A stretch of DNA of 9,521 bases from an uncultured Clostridia bacterium. GTDB taxonomy: Bacteria; Bacillota; Clostridia; Christensenellales; UBA1242. Below the pieces are notes generated by a model. It worked only from the letters and a program-made list of their open reading frames with translations, had not been told where the DNA came from and ran no database searches. The stretch covers positions 1 to 9,521 of the forward strand of contig CANQCE010000032.1 of assembly GCA_947589655.1 (NCBI GenBank), given 5' to 3'. Of the stretch, positions 1 through 6,450 are shown piece by piece (position 1 is the first letter of the stretch; each line of letters opens with the position of its first letter). Both the position numbers and the translations under genes were made by a program.

Positions 1-560
1 TCTTCAATTTTCTTTACAATTCCAGCGGCCTCTTTCTGAGCCTCGTTGCGCATGTTAGAAACAAGTTCTGCTTTTGCCTCCTCTCTTGAAAGTTTGGAAG
101 CCTTTTCCAGTTCCACCAAAATTTGCCCTTTAAGTTCCTCTTGTTCCTGCATAGCCTTTTCAAGTTTTTCTTTAGAGAGCAAAACGTCTTTCTTTTCGTC
201 ATCAAGTTGTTCACTTTTCTTGTCAACCGCTTGCTCTTTTTTCTCGATGTATTCTTCTCTTTGATTAAGCCTTTCTTCAAGTTTTGTAACTTCGCTGCGG
301 CGTTCTTTAATTTCTTGCTCAAGTTCGTCTTTCAGTTTTTGCGATTGTTCTTTGCTTTCAATAATCGCCTCTTTTTTTATTGTCTTCGCCTCTGCATACG
401 CATCTTCAATAATTTTCAAAGCATTTGATTTGTTTTTTTGTAGTTTTTTGCTGCTATAAATTTTAAAAACCAAAATTCCCATTGCAATGCCCACCAAAAA
501 CAAGACAACTGCAATTACCGACACGATTGCTGGCGAGACATTTAAAAGCATATTTTTCAT
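1..560 (-). CDS. rny: Ribonuclease Y, N-terminal part (3' end beyond window)
   Basis: RNase Y is the membrane-anchored endoribonuclease that starts mRNA turnover in many Gram-positive bacteria. The visible 186 residues give a short N-terminus, one strongly hydrophobic segment (about residues 11-34, ending LVFKIY), then a long charged coiled coil with family-typical stretches (KKEAIIESKEQ near 62-72, RRSEVTKLEERLNQREE near 87-103). The KH and HD phosphohydrolase domains would lie beyond the left edge, so catalytic residues cannot be checked. The start is set by an AGAGGTG ribosome binding site 4 bp upstream; another in-frame ATG three codons later would have poorer spacing. The gene lies downstream of clpX but is separated from it by a terminator and its own promoter, so it is probably a separate transcription unit. 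Identification rests on the anchor plus coiled-coil pattern recognised from memory. Confidence 0.9.
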   Translation of the reverse strand, partial: MKNMLLNVSPAIVSVIAVVLFLVGIAMGILVFKIYSSKKLQKNKSNALKIIEDAYAEAKTIKKEAIIESKEQSQKLKDELEQEIKERRSEVTKLEERLNQREEYIEKKEQAVDKKSEQLDDEKKDVLLSKEKLEKAMQEQEELKGQILVELEKASKLSREEAKAELVSNMRNEAQKEAAGIVKKIE

Positions 561-615
561 ATCTCACCTCTTTTCCTTTTCTTTAAGCGGAAAGCCAATG
601 ACGAAAGAAACCCCC

Positions 616-632
616 ACTTAAACAATTTAAGT
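616..632. repeat. 7-bp inverted repeat in the rny leader
   Basis: The sequence shows ACTTAAA and TTTAAGT separated by 3 bp, touching the downstream edge of the predicted rny -10 box. It could be an operator or a 5'-leader hairpin near the transcript start. It is AT-rich, so chance is a real alternative. Confidence 0.35.
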
Positions 633-659
633 TTAACCTTTTTGAACATGTTTTGTCAA
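630..659 (-). promoter_or_regulatory. Predicted housekeeping promoter of rny
   Basis: On the minus strand a perfect TTGACA (654-659) is followed after 18 bp by TAAACT (630-635; 4/6 match to TATAAT). It lies between the clpX terminator and the rny start, giving a leader of about 60 nt that carries the AGAGGTG ribosome binding site. Confidence 0.55.
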
Positions 660-704
660 ATAAAAATAAAAAATATAAATAATATTTTTAAAAAGTGCAT
701 TTTT

Positions 705-732
705 GCAATAAAAAACAAGCCGCTTTGGCTTG
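705..732 (-). terminator. Rho-independent terminator of the tig-clpP-clpX operon
   Basis: Read on the minus strand, CAAGCC pairs with GGCTTG around a 5-nt AAAGC loop and is followed directly by TTTTTTATT. It begins 4 bp after the clpX stop codon, so it should end the operon transcript before rny. Confidence 0.85.
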
Positions 733-736
733 CTTT

Positions 737-2029
737 TTAAACTGCTTTTTTCTCCTCCGAGTCCACTTTTTCTTCTGGCTCACGCTTTACCAAAATTGGA
801 TTGGTGCCTTTTTCAATAAAATCGCGAGTTATGATAATTTTTCCATACACATTTGGGTCTGGAAGGTCAAACATAAGTTCAAGCATCCTTGCCTCCATAA
901 TTGTGCGGATGCCCCTTGCACCTGTTTTAAGGTCAATGGCTCTGCCTGCAACATAGGCAATGGCATCGTCTTGAAATTCAATGTCAAAACCGTCAATTTT
1001 AAACATCTGCTTGTATTGTTTAATCAACGAATTTTTAGGCTCAACCAAAATGCGCCTTAATGCTGCATCGTCAAGGTTGTCAAGGCCTGTTACAATAGGC
1101 AGCCTTCCCACAAATTCTGGAATAAGCCCATATTTTATAAGGTCGTCTGGCTGAACATCTTTGGAATAATCAATCTTTGCCTTTTCTTCCGAATTTTTAA
1201 TGTTTGCATTAAAGCCGATAGAAGAAGCGGAAATACGCTTGTTTATAATGTCATCCAGCCCAACAAAAGCCCCTCCGCAAATGAACAAAATGTTGGTTGT
1301 GTCAATTTGAAGCATCTCTTGATGCGGATGTTTCCTTCCGCCTTGTGGAGGCACACTTGCAACGGTGCTTTCAATAATTTTCAAAAGTGCCTGCTGCACG
1401 CCCTCACCGCCCACATCTCTTGTAAGCGAGCGGTTCTCGCTCTTGCGCGCAAGTTTGTCAATTTCGTCAATGTAAATAATTCCACGCTGAGCCTTTTCAA
1501 TGTCATAATCGGCATTTTGAATAAGTTTTAAAAGCACATTTTCCACATCCTCGCCAACATAACCAGCCTCGGTCAGCGTTGTGGCATCTGCACAGGCAAA
1601 AGGAACATCAAGTATCTTTGCCAAAGTTCTTACAAGCAAGGTTTTCCCAGAGCCGGTTGGGCCAATCATAAGCACATTGCTCTTTTCAAGTTCAACAGCG
1701 TTTTTATCTTCTTTTTTCTTCTTGCCCTTGTTGTGTTCGTTATAGTTTATTCGTTTGTAATGGTTAAAAACTGCCACAGACAGCACTTTTTTTGCATTAT
1801 CCTGCCCAATAACATAATCGTCCAAAGTTTTTTTAATCTCTTTTGGAGAAGGAAGAACAAGGTCTTTAAACACCTTCACTTTCAAACTTTCTTCTTTTAT
1901 AATGTCTGCGCAAATTCTAATGCAATCGTCACAAATAAAGGCATCTCCGTTAGGGCTGGCAATAAGTTTTTTTGCCGCTTTTTGAGGTCTTCCGCAAAAA
2001 GTGCAGTTGCACATTTCGATATCTTTCAT
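737..2029 (-). CDS. clpX: ATP-dependent Clp protease ATP-binding subunit ClpX
   Basis: ClpX is a hexameric AAA+ unfoldase that recognises tagged substrates, unfolds them and threads them into ClpP. The 430-residue length is normal. Visible parts in order: N-terminal zinc-binding domain (C9, C12, C33, C36), Walker A GPTGSGKT (123-130), pore-1 loop GYVG (156-159), Walker B IIYIDEID (184-191), pore RKH loop (232-234), ClpP-docking IGF loop (271-273), arginine-finger region EFVGRLP (305-311) and sensor-2 GARGIR (370-375). A short lysine-rich stretch (KGKKKKEDK, about 101-109) precedes Walker A. The start has an AGAGGTG ribosome binding site 5 bp upstream. It is the last gene of the tig-clpP-clpX operon, 23 bp after clpP, with a terminator overlapping its 3' flank. 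No odd residues were seen; it should be fully active. Confidence 0.98.
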   Translation of the reverse strand: MKDIEMCNCTFCGRPQKAAKKLIASPNGDAFICDDCIRICADIIKEESLKVKVFKDLVLPSPKEIKKTLDDYVIGQDNAKKVLSVAVFNHYKRINYNEHNKGKKKKEDKNAVELEKSNVLMIGPTGSGKTLLVRTLAKILDVPFACADATTLTEAGYVGEDVENVLLKLIQNADYDIEKAQRGIIYIDEIDKLARKSENRSLTRDVGGEGVQQALLKIIESTVASVPPQGGRKHPHQEMLQIDTTNILFICGGAFVGLDDIINKRISASSIGFNANIKNSEEKAKIDYSKDVQPDDLIKYGLIPEFVGRLPIVTGLDNLDDAALRRILVEPKNSLIKQYKQMFKIDGFDIEFQDDAIAYVAGRAIDLKTGARGIRTIMEARMLELMFDLPDPNVYGKIIITRDFIEKGTNPILVKREPEEKVDSEEKKAV

Positions 2030-2052
2030 TTAATCACCTCTTTTAAAAGGCT

Positions 2053-2652
2053 TTATTTGTCCGCCTTTTTAGATTTTCTAGTTACAAAAATATTGTCAAT
2101 CAGTCCGTATTTCTTGGCGTCATTTGCACTCATATAGTTGTCGCGGTCAGTATCTTTTTCAATTTGTTCAAGGCTTTTGCCTGTGTTTTCGCTTAAAATG
2201 CGGTTGAGCATATTCTTTGTTTCCTTCATATGCTTTGCCTGTATTTCAATGTCACTTGCCTGACCTTGCGTGCCGCCAAGTGGTTGATGAATCATAATTT
2301 CACTGTTTGGCAATGCAAAACGCTTTCCTTTTGTTCCACTTGAAAGCAAGAATGCCCCCATTGATGCCGCAAGCCCAATGCAAATTGTGGAAACATCGCA
2401 TTTGATATAGTTCATGGTGTCGTAAATGGCAATTCCTGCACTAACTGAGCCACCAGGGCTGTTTATATAAAGATAAATGTCTTTATCTGGGTTTTTGCCT
2501 TCAAGATAAATCAGTTGTGCAATCACAACATTTGCTGTTGCATCTGTTATTTCACCTGTTAAAAACACAATTCTGTCTTCCAAAAGTCTGGAATAAATAT
2601 CATAAGACCTTTCGCTTCCGCCAGTTTGGTCAATTACCATTGGAATTAACAT
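2053..2652 (-). CDS. clpP: ATP-dependent Clp protease proteolytic subunit ClpP
   Basis: ClpP forms the two-ring, 14-subunit serine protease chamber that degrades polypeptides delivered by ClpX or other Clp ATPases. The 199-residue protein has the intact catalytic triad: S97 (AASMGA), H122 (IMIHQP) and D171 (TDRDNY). The N-terminal MVIDQTGGSERSYDIYSRLL is typical of the processed N-terminal loop region, and SPGGSVSAG (65-73) is the oxyanion-hole strand. The start is preceded by GGAGGG with 8-bp spacing. It lies 20 bp downstream of tig and 23 bp upstream of clpX, the conserved bacterial gene order, so co-transcription is very likely. No CtsR or CIRCE heat-shock operator was recognised upstream of the operon. 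Confidence 0.98.
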   Translation of the reverse strand: MLIPMVIDQTGGSERSYDIYSRLLEDRIVFLTGEITDATANVVIAQLIYLEGKNPDKDIYLYINSPGGSVSAGIAIYDTMNYIKCDVSTICIGLAASMGAFLLSSGTKGKRFALPNSEIMIHQPLGGTQGQASDIEIQAKHMKETKNMLNRILSENTGKSLEQIEKDTDRDNYMSANDAKKYGLIDNIFVTRKSKKADK

Positions 2653-2672
2653 AAGGTTTACCCTCCTTAAAA

Positions 2673-3932
2673 TTATTCTTCTTCTGGCACAACAACTTTA
2701 TTGTTATGCTCTTTTAAAAATTTATTAGTAAGTGTCAGAACAAGTTCGTTTTCTTTCTGAACTTTTTCTTCATGAGTTTTCAAATCTTTTGTTGCGGCTG
2801 CAAGTTCATCTTCTGGAACAACAATGTTTTCTTTTTCAATAATTTTTCTGTAAATATATCTGGCCTTAATGTTGTTAAGAGTTCTTTCTTTCATGGAATT
2901 TACGTAGTCGTCAAAGTTTGTCCCCCCTGTTTGCTGGATATATTCTTCCAAAGAAAGATTGTAAGGTTTGAGCGCATCGCGCATGTTCCTAATTTCGTAA
3001 TCAACAAAATTGGCAATCATAATTTCAGGAATTTGAATTTCAGTGTTGTCGATAAGATAATGGCGAATGTTGTATTCGTATTCAGAGTCTTGGTCACTGC
3101 GCTTCATATCTTGAATATGAGCAGTTACGTGTTTTCTATACTCATCAACAGTTTCAAATTCTGTCGCATTGGCAACAAATTTGTCGTCAAATGTTGGCAG
3201 TGATTTTTCTTTAACCTCTTTTATTGTTACCTTAAATGTGGCTTTTTTATCCCTAAATTCTTCTGCGCCATAGTTGCTTGGGAAGGTTACGTTAACATCC
3301 ACAACCTCGCCTGTTTTATGACCTATAAGTTGTTCTTCAAAGTTGTCAATAAAAGAGTGCGAGCCAATTTCCAAAGAATAATCGTTTGCAGCGCCCCCTG
3401 CAAATTCTTTGTTGTCTATAAAGCCAATAAAGTCAATAACCGCAACATCGCCATTTTTAATTGCTCTGTCAACAACCTCAAATGTGGCGTTGTCTTCCAA
3501 AAGATGATGAATATAATGTTCAACATCATGGTCAGTTACTTCGTCTGTGTGCACTTTTATATCCACGCCTGTGTATTTGCACAGTTTAAAGTCTGGCACA
3601 ATTTCAAACATAATCTTCATCTTCAAGCCGTCACTGACTGTAAAACTTTCAAACTGTGTGTTTGGCATTGCAACAGGCTCAAGTTCTGGTTCTTTTTCCA
3701 AGATTTCGTTCATGGTTTTGTTAACAAAATACTCCACCGTGTCTTCAAAGAACACATTGTCCCCATATGTTTTTTCAATAACCTTTCTTGGTGCGTGCCC
3801 TTTGCGGAAACCAGTTATATTAAATTTCCCCTTGTTTGCCTCGTATGTTTTCTGCACGCCGTCTTCCCACTCGTTATTGTCAATGGAAAGTTCAACTTCA
3901 ACTTTTGTTCCTTCTTTTTTTAAATTATACAT
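2673..3932 (-). CDS. tig: Trigger factor (ribosome-associated chaperone / FKBP-type prolyl isomerase)
   Basis: Trigger factor binds ribosomal protein uL23 at the exit tunnel and shields nascent chains; its middle domain is an FKBP-type peptidyl-prolyl isomerase. The 419-residue protein has the ribosome-binding signature GFRKGHAPR (residues 41-49) in the N-terminal domain, an FKBP-like domain at about 160-245 (NGDVAVIDFIGFIDNKEF to ATFKVTIKEV), and a helical C-terminal chaperone domain ending VVVPEEE. The frame is open 28 codons further upstream, but the start chosen here has a perfect GGAGGT ribosome binding site 4 bp away and begins at the conserved N-terminus (MYNLKKEG), whereas the upstream ATG lies in the promoter region. 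First gene of the tig-clpP-clpX operon. Confidence 0.97.
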   Translation of the reverse strand: MYNLKKEGTKVEVELSIDNNEWEDGVQKTYEANKGKFNITGFRKGHAPRKVIEKTYGDNVFFEDTVEYFVNKTMNEILEKEPELEPVAMPNTQFESFTVSDGLKMKIMFEIVPDFKLCKYTGVDIKVHTDEVTDHDVEHYIHHLLEDNATFEVVDRAIKNGDVAVIDFIGFIDNKEFAGGAANDYSLEIGSHSFIDNFEEQLIGHKTGEVVDVNVTFPSNYGAEEFRDKKATFKVTIKEVKEKSLPTFDDKFVANATEFETVDEYRKHVTAHIQDMKRSDQDSEYEYNIRHYLIDNTEIQIPEIMIANFVDYEIRNMRDALKPYNLSLEEYIQQTGGTNFDDYVNSMKERTLNNIKARYIYRKIIEKENIVVPEDELAAATKDLKTHEEKVQKENELVLTLTNKFLKEHNNKVVVPEEE

Positions 3933-3984
3933 TTTTACCTCCGTAAGTGAAATGATGAAATAATATTGTAAAATATTTCGCTTA

Positions 3985-4013
3985 ATTTTAGCATAGTTCA
4001 AGATAAAAAGCAA
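3985..4013 (-). promoter_or_regulatory. Predicted promoter of the tig-clpP-clpX operon
   Basis: On the minus strand TTGCTT (4008-4013), a 17-bp spacer and TAAAAT (3985-3990) with an upstream TGC give an extended -10 sigma-A type promoter. The implied leader is about 47 nt and contains GGAGGT. This -10 box lies inside the open frame upstream of the chosen tig start, which supports the shorter tig. Confidence 0.6.
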
Positions 4014-4070
4014 CAATATTTGACAGATTTTTATGTTTTATTTTGTCGAATTATGCGTTGTTATGGCAAA

Positions 4071-4097
4071 TTGCAAATTTCATAAACATTTTTGCAA
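4071..4097. other. 27-bp inverted repeat upstream of the recombinase; possible dif-like site
   Basis: Perfect 7-bp arms TTGCAAA (4071-4077) and TTTGCAA (4091-4097) are separated by 13 bp. The total length is close to the roughly 28-bp Xer recombination sites, and it lies about 60 bp upstream of a XerS-like recombinase gene. From memory, dif-SL sites sit next to xerS in streptococci and lactococci. The central part is not symmetric and the region is very AT-rich, so a regulatory operator or chance remains possible. The surrounding 227-bp spacer (3933-4159) otherwise holds only the two divergent promoters. Confidence 0.25.
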
Positions 4098-4124
4098 CCT
4101 TTTTAAAAAACTTTTAAAAAATTT

Positions 4125-4153
4125 TTGCGCTTTTTTCACGGCAGTGTTATAAT
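4125..4153 (+). promoter_or_regulatory. Extended -10 promoter of the recombinase, predicting a leaderless transcript
   Basis: TATAAT at 4148-4153 is preceded by TGT (extended -10), with TTGCGC (4125-4130) at 17-bp spacing as a weak -35. Only 6 bp separate the -10 box from the ATG at 4160, so transcription should begin on or next to the start codon. No ribosome binding site is present in the gap (AAAAAC). Confidence 0.7.
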
Positions 4154-4159
4154 AAAAAC

Positions 4160-5197
4160 ATGAAAAATATGTCGTTTTATGAAAAGCGTGACCTTAAAAA
4201 TATGCAAAAGATAGGCAGTTATCTCTCCAATCTGCCAGAATATTGCTTCGATTTTTTCACAGGCATTGAAAACAACACGTCCACCCTGACCCGTGTAAAT
4301 TATGCCATGGATTTATCTGTGTTCTTTGATTATCTGGAAAAGTATGTAATAAAAAAGCCAAAAATGCAGATAGGTCTGGCAGATTTAGAAAAATTAGAGG
4401 CAAGAAACATTGAAAACTATCTTTCGTATCTTTCTTATTACGAAATAAACGACAAAATGGAGAAAAACACAGAAAGAGGCAAAGCAAGAAAACTTGCAAG
4501 TGTGAGGAGTTTCTTCAAATATCTGTTCGACCACGATATGCTTTCCAGCAATGTGGCAAGCAAAATTAAAACCCCAAAACTGCACAATAAAGAGATTATT
4601 CGTCTGGAAAAAGACGAGGTAGAACGCCTGCTGGATGCCGTTAACAGCCCCACCACATTTTCGGCAAGGCAAAAAAATTATAACAAGCACACGCAAGAGC
4701 GTGACAACGCCATTGTAACCTTGTTTTTGGGCACAGGAATACGTATTTCCGAACTTGTAGGGCTTAATGTGGAAGATTTTGATTTTTCGCAAAACGCCTT
4801 TAAAGTTACAAGAAAAGGCGGAAATCAAACAATTTTGTATTTTTCTTTAGAAGTCCAAAACGCCTTGCTTGCGTGGCTTGAAAAGCGCAAAACCCTAAAC
4901 TTGCCACCAGAAGAAAACGCCATGTTTGTCTCCCTTCAAAACAAGCGTATTTGCGTCAGAGCGGTAGAAAATTTGGTAAAAAAGTTTGCCAAAGAGGGCA
5001 GCCCTTTAAAAAAGATATCCCCTCACAAATTGCGTTCCACATTTGGCACCAATTTGTATAGAGAAACAAAAGATATTTACATTGTTGCTGATGTTCTTGG
5101 GCACAAAGATGTTAACACAACCAAAAAGCATTACGCCGCCATCAGCGAAGACATGCGAAAATCTGTTGCAGGCAAAATTAAAATTCATCGCACATAA
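4160..5197 (+). CDS. Tyrosine recombinase, XerS/XerC-like
   Basis: A complete 345-residue tyrosine site-specific recombinase. It cuts and rejoins DNA through a 3'-phosphotyrosine; a chromosome-dimer-resolution or local integrase role is inferred, not shown. The N-terminal SAM-like DNA-binding domain spans about 25-135 (STLTRVNYAMDLSVFFDYL core). The catalytic domain keeps every key residue: R195 (GTGIRISEL), K219 (VTRKGG), H289 and R292 (SPHKLRSTFG), H315 (VLGHKD) and Y325 (KKHYAA). It is longer than XerC/XerD (about 300 residues); the extra N-terminal part and the segment before box I (NYNKHTQERDNAI) resemble the lone recombinase XerS as I recall it. There is no ribosome binding site; the -10 box is 6 bp before the ATG, so the mRNA is probably leaderless. 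A downstream ATG (codon 4 or 15) is a less likely start. The gene is not next to other phage or transposon genes. Confidence 0.93.
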   Translation: MKNMSFYEKRDLKNMQKIGSYLSNLPEYCFDFFTGIENNTSTLTRVNYAMDLSVFFDYLEKYVIKKPKMQIGLADLEKLEARNIENYLSYLSYYEINDKMEKNTERGKARKLASVRSFFKYLFDHDMLSSNVASKIKTPKLHNKEIIRLEKDEVERLLDAVNSPTTFSARQKNYNKHTQERDNAIVTLFLGTGIRISELVGLNVEDFDFSQNAFKVTRKGGNQTILYFSLEVQNALLAWLEKRKTLNLPPEENAMFVSLQNKRICVRAVENLVKKFAKEGSPLKKISPHKLRSTFGTNLYRETKDIYIVADVLGHKDVNTTKKHYAAISEDMRKSVAGKIKIHRT

Positions 5198-5249
5198 ACA
5201 AGATATTGTGGTGTTATGCATTGCATACCACACCACATTTTGTTTTTAT
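5198..5249 (+). repeat. Palindromic repeat, locus A, filling the recombinase-spoIVB junction
   Basis: The first 22 bp (5198-5219) match 7150-7171 at 20 of 22 positions. The second half (GCATACCAC onward, 5223-5245) matches the second unit at 7173-7203 with gaps. The repeat therefore has the same two-unit layout and orientation as locus B. It begins directly after the recombinase stop codon and reaches the stop codon of the opposing spoIVB gene, so the whole convergent junction is repeat sequence. The outer half of the first unit looks eroded into the recombinase 3' end. Confidence 0.7.
5207..5247 (+). terminator. Rho-independent terminator of the recombinase, formed by the repeat
   Basis: TGTGGTGT (5207-5214) pairs with ACACCACA (5230-5237). 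An inner stem TATGC/GCATA with an ATT loop stacks inside, leaving a CC bulge. TTTTGTTTTT follows at 5238-5247. On the minus strand no T-run follows the hairpin, so it is predicted to work mainly in the plus direction. Confidence 0.7.
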
Positions 5250-6415
5250 CTAACCAGCCAATCGGAATATACACCATATCCTTTGGTTGGGTCGTTTAAG
5301 AAAACATGGGTTACCGCACCTATAATTTTTCCGTTTTGCATAATAGGCGAGCCGCTCATCCCCTGAACAATTCCGCCTGTAAGAGCAAGCAACCGCTTGT
5401 CTGTGACCCTAAAAACCAGGCTTTTGTCATTTGCGGATTTTTGATTATTTGCCTTTATAATTTCAATGTCATATTCTTCTCTTATGCCGCTAATGCTGGA
5501 AACTATCTTGGCATTTCCCAGTTTTATGCCCAGCCTGCCGCCCATTTTGGCGGTTAAGTTCTCGTCTATAAGCCCACTTGTGTCGGTTATAACCCCATTT
5601 ATGCCAAATTTGTCGTTGTTTTCAATCGTTCCCTTTTCTTTGGAACTTGACAAAAATATACATTTAAGTTCGCCTGGGGCATTTTTTTTGCCCTTTGTTA
5701 TGCCAATCAGGCTGCAATCATACACTTTGCCAGATGTTATCGGCACAATATTGCCGCCGTTTGCCTCTATAATTGGGTGCCCTAGCGCCCCATATTCGTG
5801 AGACTTTTTATTCACAAAAGTGAGAGTGCCTATGCCTGTTATGTCGTCTTTCACCCAAAGCCCAAGTTTCTTGTTGTTGTCAGCATCGCTTTTTAAGCGC
5901 ACCAAGGTTTTCAGTTTCTTATTCTTGCGCAAATATTGGACCTCTGCCTCCTCAACAGCCTGCCCAACAAGTTCCTCTGCCTGCTGCAAACTCTCAATTT
6001 GCTCGCCGTCTATCTGCGTTATAATGTCCCCCTCTTTCAGTGATGAAGAACTTTCATTGCTGACCACCACCATGCCGTCTGTAAGCATGGAAATGCCAAT
6101 CGGCACCCCTCCAACATAATAATCTTCGTTGTCAGAAAGAACAATCCCAACCTTTCTTATAGGCAAGAACCCAAACAGTTTAAAAACAATGCTATCCTGC
6201 TTAATTTTTTGCCCATCAACGCTCTTTTCATTTTCTTCAATACAAGCGGTTATAAAACTTCCAAATTTTCGGCTATCATTGGCGAATTGCACATCGTCAA
6301 AACTTGCAAGAAAGCCATTTTCCAAACTTGCAATCTCTGCTATTGGCACAGCAATTGACAGACAAAAGATAGCCACAAACAATAAACAAAGTATTTTGTA
6401 AAATCGTTTTCCCAT
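5246..6415 (-). CDS. spoIVB: SpoIVB-type serine peptidase (family S55) with PDZ domain
   Basis: SpoIVB is secreted from the forespore and cuts SpoIVFA to activate the SpoIVFB protease that matures sigma-K; other S55 members may act elsewhere. The 389-residue protein has an N-terminal signal or anchor segment (about 6-29), a PDZ domain (about 97-175, beginning YYVGGVPIGI) and the S55 domain (about 185-389). Catalytic residues fit B. subtilis SpoIVB as I recall it: H213 (YGALGH), D339 (RVTDKRLL) and S354 (GMSGSP), with the right spacing. It is somewhat shorter than the 426-residue B. subtilis protein and ends soon after HVFLNDPTKGYG. It follows the ygjP-like gene by 33 bp in the same frame. No ribosome binding site is visible. 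It is not beside recN or spo0A, its usual neighbours, within this window. Confidence 0.9.
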   Translation of the reverse strand: MGKRFYKILCLLFVAIFCLSIAVPIAEIASLENGFLASFDDVQFANDSRKFGSFITACIEENEKSVDGQKIKQDSIVFKLFGFLPIRKVGIVLSDNEDYYVGGVPIGISMLTDGMVVVSNESSSSLKEGDIITQIDGEQIESLQQAEELVGQAVEEAEVQYLRKNKKLKTLVRLKSDADNNKKLGLWVKDDITGIGTLTFVNKKSHEYGALGHPIIEANGGNIVPITSGKVYDCSLIGITKGKKNAPGELKCIFLSSSKEKGTIENNDKFGINGVITDTSGLIDENLTAKMGGRLGIKLGNAKIVSSISGIREEYDIEIIKANNQKSANDKSLVFRVTDKRLLALTGGIVQGMSGSPIMQNGKIIGAVTHVFLNDPTKGYGVYSDWLVR

Positions 6416-6421
6416 GTTTAA

Positions 6422-6450
6422 TAGTGTTTGTAGATTTGGTTGCTTTATTC
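6422..6450 (-). promoter_or_regulatory. Possible sigma-F/sigma-G type promoter of spoIVB
   Basis: On the minus strand GAATA (6446-6450) fits the forespore -35 pattern (GHATR). After 17 bp comes AACACTA (6422-6428), 5 of 7 matches to the CATACTA-type -10. Six bp then separate it from the ATG, the same spacing as in the two leaderless genes nearby. The elements are short and degenerate; read-through from the ygjP-like promoter is the simpler alternative. Confidence 0.3.

Noticed and set aside
3318..3923. Long plus-strand open frame opposite tig (and similar ones opposite clpX, spoIVB and padR)
   Set aside because: These are antisense shadows of strongly conserved genes; their products have biased composition, no recognisable domain and no ribosome binding site.
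3933..4016. Upstream extension of trigger factor by 28 residues
   Set aside because: The extension runs through the predicted -10 box, has no ribosome binding site and is not part of the family's N-terminus; the ATG at 3930-3932 has a perfect GGAGGT.
3985..4060. CtsR or CIRCE heat-shock operator upstream of tig-clpP-clpX
   Set aside because: There is only one weak half (TGTCAAA on the minus strand, near 4020) without the required tandem copy, and no GCACTC/GAGTGC arms.
5198..5249. Integron attC site (GTTATGC resembles the GTTRRRY core)
   Set aside because: The RRR positions do not match, no recognisable bottom-strand folded attC layout is seen, and the recombinase lacks a visible IntI-specific feature. 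Only the general idea of recombinase-repeat association is kept.
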